Of a stretch of DNA of 44,363 nucleotides, positions 37,549-44,363 are shown in pieces. Position numbers and translations under genes: made by a program. Each line of letters begins with the position of its first letter. The first letter of the stretch is position 1. This DNA comes from Bacteroidia bacterium (lineage in GTDB: Bacteria; Bacteroidota; Bacteroidia; B-17B0; Aurantibacillaceae), in assembly GCA_026003255.1 (NCBI GenBank), contig BPGX01000012.1:1-44363 (forward strand). Reading direction: 5' to 3'. Under the pieces are notes generated by a model. It did no database searches and was not told the origin of the DNA. It worked only from the letters and a program-made list of their open reading frames with translations.

Positions 37549-38251
37549 AATAATCTTAATAATTGGAATATTATTAGGATGTGGTAAGGCATATTCTGAT
37601 ACCATACATCAGGATAGTGTTAAGATTAAAAAAAATAAATTAAAGAAGGGGGGAATTTATCTTGTTACGCCTGGAGTATATATGTTTAATTTTATTGGTT
37701 ATGAGCGGAAGATATGGACAATAAGCAAAAAAAAGCAGTTGGAATTATGGGGGGCTGTGGGCACATTTCCTTCGCTTCGCACCAATATTACGAGAATACA
37801 AGAGTTTATGATTAACGATTTTAAATTTGAATACTTAAAGCCAGAAAATGACACTAATTTTATTGTAAACAGGAGGAATTGGTATTATACATTATTTGGA
37901 GAAATAAAATTTCTAACGCGTTCATCATCACGGATAAATACGATGTTTTCAATAGGTTTGGTTTATTATCATAATCAGTTCTATGTCGGATACAGAGAGT
38001 ATGATTATATGTTTCTTCCTTATATAGCGAAGAAAGTTCCCGTAAGTCCTTTATATTTATACATTAATCCGATTGGTATAAGATACAATATGAAGAGATT
38101 TTATTTTGAATTAACACCTTATTACCTGGTTAGGATTAAAGAATTCAGTCCTAATTATGAACATTACAAGCAAGTACGTCCTGATCGTGTAGAGTATCAA
38201 CCTGTAAATGTGGTTGTTTTTCTTTCTTTAAAATGTGGATATAAACTTTAA
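37541..38251 (+). CDS. Small outer-membrane beta-barrel-like protein
   Basis: 236 residues. The N-terminus is a signal peptide (MYKIILIIGILLGCGKAYS); the Cys has no typical lipobox. Strand-like alternation (INTMFSIGLVYYHNQFYVGY, FYFELTPYYLVRI) and a C-terminal SLKCGYKL suggest an outer-membrane barrel. YIAKKVPVSPLYLYINPIGI matches the 32082 protein. It lies 3 bases before cargo E and overlaps the end of the mosaic remnant by 8 bases. The role is inferred: membrane partner of a fibre/cargo operon. Confidence 0.6.
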   Translation: MYKIILIIGILLGCGKAYSDTIHQDSVKIKKNKLKKGGIYLVTPGVYMFNFIGYERKIWTISKKKQLELWGAVGTFPSLRTNITRIQEFMINDFKFEYLKPENDTNFIVNRRNWYYTLFGEIKFLTRSSSRINTMFSIGLVYYHNQFYVGYREYDYMFLPYIAKKVPVSPLYLYINPIGIRYNMKRFYFELTPYYLVRIKEFSPNYEHYKQVRPDRVEYQPVNVVVFLSLKCGYKL

Positions 38252-38254
38252 ATT

Positions 38255-40336
38255 ATGTATAAAGGAATAAAATATGTTTGTATTATATTTTTGATGAGTT
38301 TTCTGACTTTTTATGGTCAATCATCGTATTCTTTGCTTCGCATAAAAGAATTGTATGATTACATTTATCAAAAACACAATTATGGGAATAATATTCAAGG
38401 GTTAGAAAATTATGTGCGTTATACCAATCCTTATTACGACTATGCTTATGGTGAACAATGGGGTTATTTGTTGGAGTCGTATTTGATAATCTACAAGACC
38501 ACTAAGGATAAAGCTTATTTGATTAGATTTATTAATGAGACATTAAGGATTATGTCATGGCGAAGAGAAAGTTATGTGTTTAATCATGAGAATTTATATA
38601 TGAACGGTTTGTTACTTTGGGCAATGAGTCATTTTTGCTATTTAGTATTATATGAGGAACCAACTTTGGCATCCATCGTTATCCCAGGTAGTGTAGTGCA
38701 TGTACCAACTTCCACCTTTACTGTTAATATCTTGCCAACTCAACCCAATTATACATTTGGTTTTATAGCTGATTGGCTTATTCATAGGTTGGTTGAAACA
38801 TACGATCAACTTATATCAACAATATGGAGAGATGGTAAGGGTTTTGCAAAGAAGGTGGATAAGGATAGTCAAATCATGGAGATAAACATGCAAGGGCCGT
38901 TTGGTGGAGGATTATTGTATTTAGGTAAAATTGCTTCTAATATTCCATCTTATTCCGGAATGCTATCTTATTTAGACAAAGGGGCTATTTTAGCAAGATT
39001 ATATAAAAGCAAAGTAAAATTTTATGATAGGTGTTATCCTTCTGTTGCTTGTCCTTATGAGAATGATGTTTTAATAACCAATACCGATAATAACTCTTAT
39101 TGGTGGTACCATAAGGGTTGGGTAGTAGACAAAAGAGATGCATGGCAATGTGCCGGGGAACTTCTTGATGATTGCTCTAAAATATTTCCACAGCACAGAT
39201 ATGATAATTACACTGAATTCATTGAAGATATAAGCCATGCGATATCTACTTTAATAACTCCTCAAGTTGCTTATGAAATTAAGCTATATACAGGAGGGCA
39301 ATATCCATTTGGACTACTTGAGATGATTCACTTTCGAAATACATTTACCAAAAATATTTTTCATGGAGATATTAACAACCCTGAATTTTATAATTCAGTT
39401 GACGGACGGGATGACAAGGTGTATTGCGGCGGAGGATGTTCGCCTACTCCGGGAATGTTTCGCTATGTTACTCCCGCTTATATGCCATTCTATAAGTTTG
39501 ATAATGCCGACCCTGATGCCCCACCACCGAATGTTTATGATATACTGATGAACTTTTTTCAAAATGAAATTTATCCGCCTAACAAGAATAGCAATATCAG
39601 TGGAGGTATTTATGGCTATGGCTTAGCCGCCATGGTGAATGCTCAATGGGATAAAGAATGCGTCAATTTAAAGATGTATAACAGAAAAATGATTTATGAT
39701 CAGGATTTTATTGTAAAGAATACGCTCACCATAGCCCCCCAGGAATCCGATATTTATTATCAATCGGGGGATAATTCTTTTGCTGAACCGAGCATAAATA
39801 CTCCGGAGTTTACAATAGAACCGGGGGTTCATGTAACCATGATGGCAGGTGAAAGGATACAGATTAAATCGGGTTTCAGAGCCAAAGCGGGGAGTCAATT
39901 TACTGCTAAAATCCTTCCTAATTTATGTACAGATGGGTTTAGAACAGCACCATCTCAGCACAAGGACTCAACGAATGCAGATGAATTGATACGAATGTAC
40001 TTAACACAAGCGAAAGGAGCAACGCCGGGGATTGTTTCATTATCTTATATTTCTCCTGACAGTTTAATAGCAAGAAGAACTTTTGAAAACAATCTTTCGC
40101 TTTCAAAAACAATTGTATTTCCTAATCCTGCCTCTGATTTTGTTGTAATAAAAAGTGAGAACAATACATATCTCAATACCGTCATTCTAAAAGATGTGAT
40201 GGGAAAGATTATATTAGAAAATAAAATGAAATCTCAAATTTATTTGGATATAAGAGACATACAAAATGGACTTTATTTTATAGAGATAATTGGTAATGAT
40301 GAGACAAAAAAATATAAACTTATCATACAGCATTGA
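38255..40336 (+). CDS. T9SS-secreted cargo protein E, helical (toroid-like) domain
   Basis: 693 residues, intact, with signal peptide (YVCIIFLMSFLTFYGQ). The N-terminal 430 residues are helix-rich with many aromatics (GYLLESYLIIYKTTKDKAYL, NLYMNGLLLWAMSHFCYLV, WWYHKGWVVDKRDAW), in a rhythm resembling alpha/alpha-toroid enzymes that act on polysaccharides. I cannot assign a glycosidase or lyase family. Then follows the module TMMAGERIQIKSGFRAKAGS and a T9SS sorting domain (FPNPASDFVVIKSENN, LKDVMGKIILEN, IQNGLYFIEI). It is the large cargo of cassette E. Confidence 0.7.
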   Translation: MYKGIKYVCIIFLMSFLTFYGQSSYSLLRIKELYDYIYQKHNYGNNIQGLENYVRYTNPYYDYAYGEQWGYLLESYLIIYKTTKDKAYLIRFINETLRIMSWRRESYVFNHENLYMNGLLLWAMSHFCYLVLYEEPTLASIVIPGSVVHVPTSTFTVNILPTQPNYTFGFIADWLIHRLVETYDQLISTIWRDGKGFAKKVDKDSQIMEINMQGPFGGGLLYLGKIASNIPSYSGMLSYLDKGAILARLYKSKVKFYDRCYPSVACPYENDVLITNTDNNSYWWYHKGWVVDKRDAWQCAGELLDDCSKIFPQHRYDNYTEFIEDISHAISTLITPQVAYEIKLYTGGQYPFGLLEMIHFRNTFTKNIFHGDINNPEFYNSVDGRDDKVYCGGGCSPTPGMFRYVTPAYMPFYKFDNADPDAPPPNVYDILMNFFQNEIYPPNKNSNISGGIYGYGLAAMVNAQWDKECVNLKMYNRKMIYDQDFIVKNTLTIAPQESDIYYQSGDNSFAEPSINTPEFTIEPGVHVTMMAGERIQIKSGFRAKAGSQFTAKILPNLCTDGFRTAPSQHKDSTNADELIRMYLTQAKGATPGIVSLSYISPDSLIARRTFENNLSLSKTIVFPNPASDFVVIKSENNTYLNTVILKDVMGKIILENKMKSQIYLDIRDIQNGLYFIEIIGNDETKKYKLIIQH

Positions 40337-40354
40337 TCTTAAAAATCAAATCGT

Positions 40355-41039
40355 ATGAAACATATACATTATTTGGATGGCGGTTATCTTTGAAGTATGC
40401 ATGAGTAACGGAATGAGAGGTAAGTCCGTTGTTTTATCTGGGATTTTAGAAAAGGAAGTACATCCGAAAATGCAGGATTCATGGTGTTTGAATGATAGTT
40501 TATCTAATGATTCCACAAAACTCGGGATAAAGAAAAACATATTATTCTGGGATACTTTTTCTCCCCTTATACTCTTTTCTAAATTTGGAGTAAGTTATGA
40601 ACGCTTTTTTGTTTGGAAAGAAAAGGTATTTAAGTTTTGTGACAGGTTACCGACTCTTCCTCATAAGCGGGTTATCAGCAGATGTAAAATTTTATTTTTT
40701 TAATGAAAGGAATAAAAGCATTTATAGTGCTGTTGGAGCAATTACTGCTCAAGTTAAGGAAAATGATCTTGTTTGGGCCCTCTTATTTTTTTACCATAGA
40801 TAAAATCATAGGCACCATAACTCCTTTGGGTATTAGATTTGATTCGGACATTATTTCCACTTGATTTATATACCTCTTATACTATTGGGAGTTTCGAATA
40901 TGACAATGATTATGTTGAATTTTATGGGACGAAAGCGTATTTTTCTGATCCAACTAAAGAAAAATTAAAGAAGAGGAATTCACTGATGCTTTTCCCAAAG
41001 TTGATATTCGTAGGTTTTCGGGTAGGTTTTAATTTTTAA
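40355..41039 (+). pseudogene. Small outer-membrane barrel-like protein, frameshifted
   Basis: ATG 40355 (MKHIHYL) begins 18 bases after cargo E, then the frame shifts into a short hydrophobic segment (MAVIFEVCMS). Later parts read NILFWDTFSPLILFSKFGVS, GLSADVKFYFFNERNKSIY, and from 40839 YTSYTIGSFEYDNDYVEF with the end KLIFVGFRVGFNF. A terminal Phe after alternating strands is typical of outer-membrane barrels. At least three single-base breaks are needed. It is probably a third member of the accessory barrel set, though similarity to the other two is weak. Confidence 0.5.
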
Positions 41040-41169
41040 GGGATAAAAGTTTTTTCCCCGTCTTCGGAAATAGGTGCTTGTCAAATATGTACCAAAAAAA
41101 AACTAACCCACTGGAATCAGATGTGACAACATTCATTTTCTGATGTATCAGCCCGATAACCTGTTTTAC

Positions 41170-41235
41170 TTGTATTGGTGCGAAGTACATACAAATGTTT
41201 CCGTTGCAACAGAGAAAATCATTGTTCAAAAGTGA
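41170..41235 (+). pseudogene. Orphan end of a T9SS sorting domain
   Basis: Encodes LYWCEVHTNVSVATEKIIVQK and a TGA, the last 21 residues of a sorting domain like those of cargos A, B and D. Nothing upstream is in frame. It is a recombination scar where a cargo body was lost. Confidence 0.8.
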
Positions 41236-41307
41236 ATTCCGCAAAGGCGGACTTTCTTTGAATTTCGGATAATTTGTCTGCATATGTTTCATTGCCAGTA
41301 ATGATGC

Positions 41308-41334
41308 GGCGAAGCCGCCTTCGGCGGCTTCGCC
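41308..41334. repeat. Perfect 12-bp GC-rich hairpin
   Basis: GGCGAAGCCGCC and GGCGGCTTCGCC flank a TTC loop. No T-run follows, so it is more likely a dispersed palindrome than a factor-independent terminator. It stands out in A/T-rich surroundings. Confidence 0.7.
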
Positions 41335-41759
41335 TATTCACCTCTAATGCCCCGCTTTTACCCCATCCATCACACATCCTATAAAACGAGTTCGTTGCAA
41401 AATCCAAGTTTTCTGAAATTATCCTTGTTTTAAAGAACTAATCTCTTTATCTCTATAACTTGATTTTCTCATCACATCTTTGTTTTCTCTGTGTAACTCT
41501 GTGTTCTCTGTGGTTGAAAATTTATCAATCTGTAAGGCATTGGTGTTTCTGAAAAATTCCTATTTTGTATTTTGCAACAACCTCAAAACAAATTCAATTC
41601 ATCTCACACTGTAGTTTTTACAAACCATCCTGCAATTTTTTCACACCCTTCACTCAATAAAACCCACCATTCGCTCAATAAAAACTACCGTTCAATAAAT
41701 ATCTTTACCATTTCCTGCATTTTTAACAATAAAAATTTTTTTGTCCGCAAAAAACTCTT

Positions 41760-41767
41760 TATATTTG
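41760..41767 (+). promoter_or_regulatory. -7 promoter box TATATTTG of fibre gene F
   Basis: Identical in sequence and position to the box of fibre E, inside the duplicated leader. Confidence 0.55.
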
Positions 41768-41782
41768 TAGTGTAAAATTTAA

Positions 41783-43652
41783 ATGTATGAAAAGAAATTT
41801 TACCCCCCCCCCCCCCGAAAACCCTTGTTGTTAGCGGTTTTGGGGACTATCTTCGGCAGTAGTATGTTGTTTGCTCAATCTCAAAACTGGTGGCGAACGA
41901 ATGGCAATACGCCGCAAGCCACTGATTTTTTAGGCACTTCCAACAACTCTCCACTCATCATTAAAACGAATAATGTAGAACGACTCCGCATTGCACCTAA
42001 CGGTTTCATTGGCATCAACACAACCAATCCGCAGTATATGCTGGATGTCAATGGCAGAACGAAATTGCGGTATAATGTGTATTGCGACAGTTTGCTGCAA
42101 TGCAGTAGTTTGAAGGTAGATAACTCTGATGGGCAGCGGCAATGCTTTGTTGACAACGGATGCACAAGGCAATGTAGGGCGATTCAATTTCAGTGGCAAC
42201 ACTAACGAAGTGCTGACGGGCAATGGGAATTGGACCAATATCAACAGTTTGTTGCCACCTTTGCAATGGCAAACGAGCGGACAAAATATTTTTTACAACC
42301 AAGGGTTTGTGGGCATTGGTACGAGTAATCCATTATTTAGTTTGGATGTGGTGGGAGATGTTCGGGTAAGCAATAATATCTATGTAGGCGGTGGCATTGT
42401 GATTAGCGATAAGGTGAATGCATTTACGGAAGTAACGGCACCAAAGATGATAGCGAGCGAAGCGAAGACATCGCGGTTGGTAAGCGACAGTATAATGATG
42501 GACAGCACGAAAGCGATATATGGGAATACGATTATACAGGGGGATGTGAAGGTGGCGACAGATGCAGATGTGTTGGGAGATTTGCGGGTAAACAACAAAT
42601 TGACGATACAGGGGAATGCTAAATTCAACGGACTGCTCACAGCCACGCAGGGATTGATGTTTAATGACAGTGTAGGGATGAAGTGGTATAATAATGGGAA
42701 TAATTCGTCTCCGACATTGGTGTTTGGTAAAACGATAGGGACTTCTCCGCCGCCAGTGAATCCCAATATATGTATTACGCCATATCCATTGGGACAATTG
42801 CCGCCGAATTTTCAGATGTGGGGATTATTTCAGGTATTGTGGAACAACACATCGTTGAGTTTGTGGGCAGACGGAGCGAATAGTTTGATAGAGAGTTATG
42901 GGAATGGTAGTTTGTTGTTGAATTATCATTGCGGAAAAGATGTGGTGGTAGGGAATGCAAGTAGTGGGAATTTGATAGTGAATCAGAAGGTAGGGATAGG
43001 GACTGGGCAGTCCGCAGAAGCAGTTGCACATTCAGAATGGTGAGCGGAGATGCGGAGGCATGGGTGGTATTCGTGCGAGCGAATAATGGCAAGGCAACGG
43101 CAATATGGGTGGGAAACAATGCATTGGCTTATGGTTTTGGGAGTGGATGCGAGCGGAAAGGGTCATATTTGCAAAGATCTCAATCATCGCCGTTTCGGAT
43201 GTAATGAGTCTTTGACGGGAGCGGGAATACTCAGGTTAATGGCAAACTGTTGGTAAACGGGCCGGTTGGGAATTGATTTGTACAGTGGTGGAGGATTTAG
43301 CTTCCTCTCAGATTACATAACGCATCTGAGTTCATATACAATTATGTTGTCTGTTAATGGGCTCTGTTTTTGCGGTGGAATATGCTGCCAAAGTAACTTC
43401 AAGTAGATTGGCCGGATTATGTGTTTGACAGAGAAGCCAATGGACATAAAACAATTAGATATGTATATACAAAAGAATAAAAGATTACCTGGCTTTGAAA
43501 GTGCCAAATTTTATGAAGAACATGGGATGAATCTAAATGACATTATTATCAAACAACAGGAAAAAATAGAAGAGATATTTTTATATTTGATTGAATTAAA
43601 AAAGGAAAACGAACTATTAAAAACAGAACTTAATCAGTTGAAAAATAAATAA
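41783..43652 (+). pseudogene. Fibre-like surface protein F with poly-C tract; several frameshifts
   Basis: ATG 41783 is in frame at 14 C (MYEKKFYPPPP, signal end MLFAQ). The frame holds to about 42120, where one extra base in GATAACTCTGATGGGC breaks it. From 42129 it continues through NALLTTDAQGNVGRFNFSGN, FVGIGTSNPLFSLDVVGDV and QKVGIGTG to 43043. Beyond the last VGIGT the sequence is unlike any other fibre here (AWVVFVRANNGKATAIWVGN, in pieces). The tail returns as RLPGFESAKFYEEHGMNL with coiled coil KKENELLKTELNQLK to TAA 43650-43652. A full protein of about 620 residues is expected if the breaks are errors. It heads the sixth cassette. Confidence 0.75.
41803..41816 (+). repeat. Poly-C tract of 14 in the signal-peptide region of fibre F
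   Basis: Same length and context as fibre E. At 14 C the body frame is reached from ATG 41783; at 15 C from ATG 41787. Confidence 0.85.
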
Positions 43653-43658
43653 ATCTTT

Positions 43659-44012
43659 ATGAGTGGAAAAAGTACAGTTTACTTTTTATTTGGGATGTGT
43701 GTATTTTTTCAAGTGAAATTGACAGCTCAAAACTGCCCTGTAATAGAATTTACTTATGATGCTACGGGCAATCGTATTCAGAGAAAACAAATACAAATTG
43801 TTTGTAATACTGCTTTGAGAACCACCAACAATAATGAGAGCAATGCAGATATTTCAAAAGAATTAAAAGACACATTGAATGCCATTGCTTATCCCAATCC
43901 GACTCACGATATCATCAATCTGGTAATTACCGATAGTAAAATAAAAGAAGAAGAACCAAAAGATATTTTACTGACGGATGTGTATGGTAAAGTGTTGTAT
44001 CAAAAAAAGATA
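43659..44012 (+). CDS. Small T9SS-secreted protein with an RHS-like motif, cut by the contig junction
   Basis: It starts 6 bases after fibre F. Signal peptide (VYFLFGMCVFFQVKLTAQ), then VIEFTYDATGNRIQRKQI, the Y-D-x-x-G-N-R motif of RHS/YD-repeat proteins. A T9SS sorting domain begins (AIAYPNPTHDIINLVI, DILLTDVYGKVLYQKK) but stops short of the usual GLY..V...EK end. The coding sense of cassette F ends near 44012, where the sequence passes into a DnaN reading frame. The open frame runs on to a stop at 44037-44039, but those residues are not homologous to a sorting domain. Confidence 0.65.
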
Positions 44013-44178
44013 CAAGGTATCTTTAACTGTAACGTTTGATCCCAAATACATTCGTGAATTCCTCAGCGTCCTTGAACCAGCAGAAAGTCTGCAGTTGCGC
44101 ATGAATAGTGCCTCGAGTGCTGCCATGTTCGAGACCGCGGATCACTACAGATATGTTGTCATGCCTATGGCACGATGA
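44013..44178 (+). CDS. dnaN: C-terminal fragment of a DNA polymerase III sliding clamp (beta), foreign to this contig
   Basis: In this frame VSLTVTFDPKYIREFLSVL, LQLRMNSASSAAMFETADHY and RYVVMPMAR with TGA at 44176-44178 form the last 50 or so residues of DnaN. The closing [YV]VVMP[ML] motif and the F-x-P-x-Y-[IL] helix are diagnostic. The style recalls Planctomycetota clamps. No DnaN start is present and the fragment joins the middle of a Bacteroidota sorting domain. Base composition rises clearly in G+C here. I take this as a chimeric join, not a gene of the host. Confidence 0.75.
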
Positions 44179-44363
44179 CGCAAAGTCCATTAAGACCATG
44201 CATCCTGCAGATTGTTTTCCCCTAGAGCCTAGATATGTTGTTCATCAGTGCTTGTCACGTCCTAGCTGTTCCTATACACAGTGAACGGAGCATGGCGTGA
44301 GACGACCGCCGATTCATTTCGATCAGTGATGATCACCCTAAGATCCTCGGCTAACAAGAGTAC
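44179..44363. other. Foreign G+C-richer tail downstream of the dnaN fragment
   Basis: No open reading frame of note, repeat or RNA gene is recognised. Its composition matches the dnaN fragment, not the rest of the window. Confidence 0.5.

Larger units (their letters stand above)
41040..41782. other. Long intergenic region between cassettes E and F
   Basis: It contains an orphan sorting-domain end (41170-41235) and a perfect GC-rich hairpin (41308-41334). A stretch around 41480-41515 has a repeated CTCTGTGT..CTCTGTGGTT pattern. From 41647 follows the leader duplicated from 35599. I see no gene. Confidence 0.6.
41647..43002 (+). repeat. Direct duplication, copy 2 (leader plus fibre body), partner 35599-36960
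   Basis: It carries the same leader, promoter, start region, 14-C tract and body as copy 1, with far fewer disruptions, and serves as the reference for judging copy 1. The similarity stops at the last VGIGT motif. Confidence 0.85.

Noticed and set aside
41308..41334. Factor-independent terminator
   Set aside because: The hairpin is strong, but no run of T follows on either strand, and the nearest gene end is 270 bases away.
44013..44178. Natural fusion of a T9SS protein with DnaN
   Set aside because: The join cuts a sorting domain in mid-strand, the clamp part lacks its first two domains, and composition changes at the same point; a contig chimera is simpler.

Overview
The window is AT-rich DNA from a member of the Bacteroidota. 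The evidence is several large secreted proteins with type IX secretion (T9SS) C-terminal sorting domains, promoters with the Bacteroidota -7 box TAnnTTTG, an IS30 transposase of the Bacteroidota type, and a GxxExxY gene between palindromic repeats. No rRNA, tRNA or CRISPR array was seen. The last ~350 bases differ: they encode the C-terminus of a DnaN sliding clamp and are visibly richer in G+C, so the right edge is probably an assembly chimera.

Region 1 (1-16.4 kb) is a defence-type island on the + strand bracketed by two near-identical IS30 copies. It holds remnants of unknown small genes, a PLD-nuclease/SNF2 helicase broken by many 1-base shifts, a GxxExxY gene between palindromic repeats, an Eco57I-like type IIG methylase (broken in its first two thirds, intact in its recognition part), a coiled-coil protein with two membrane spans, a PrrC/RloC-like AAA ATPase with a candidate anticodon-nuclease triad, and a SIR2-like protein. 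A diverged second copy of the methylase tail lies beyond the coiled-coil gene, marking an insertion or module exchange. This looks like a restriction system with abortive-infection modules added downstream.

Region 2 (16.5-44.0 kb) is a tandem series of six surface-protein cassettes. Each starts with a fibre-like gene (repeated VGIGT..NP motifs and a C-terminal helical/coiled-coil tail), either full length (16.6, 30.4, 35.7, 41.8 kb) or a short tail-only stub (22.1, 25.6 kb). Each continues, in most cases with ATGA overlaps or gaps of a few bases, into secreted proteins: outer-membrane barrels, a lipoprotein, a Kelch protein, a sortilin-like propeller, a metalloprotease, an alpha/beta hydrolase, a toroid-like protein. 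The large cargos end in a short xAGxxIxL module followed by a T9SS sorting domain.

All four full-length fibre genes carry a poly-C tract (12, 16, 14, 14 C) directly after a double start codon (A/GTGTATG) and before the signal-peptide core. The two starts lie in different frames, so two of every three tract lengths would still give a complete protein. This arrangement, coupled to swappable cargo operons, is the best candidate here for an undescribed phase- and antigen-variation system. Near-identical fibre blocks, breakpoints at the VGIGT motif, shared sorting-domain DNA, a mosaic gene at 37.3 kb and an orphan sorting-domain end at 41.2 kb indicate recombination between cassettes.

Caveat: frameshifts are clustered (1-8.9, 22.6-25.6, 35.9-37.0, 40.3-43.5 kb) while very A/T-rich genes elsewhere are intact. 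This patchiness suggests that part of the contig is uncorrected sequence, so broken genes there may be intact in the organism and homopolymer lengths are provisional.
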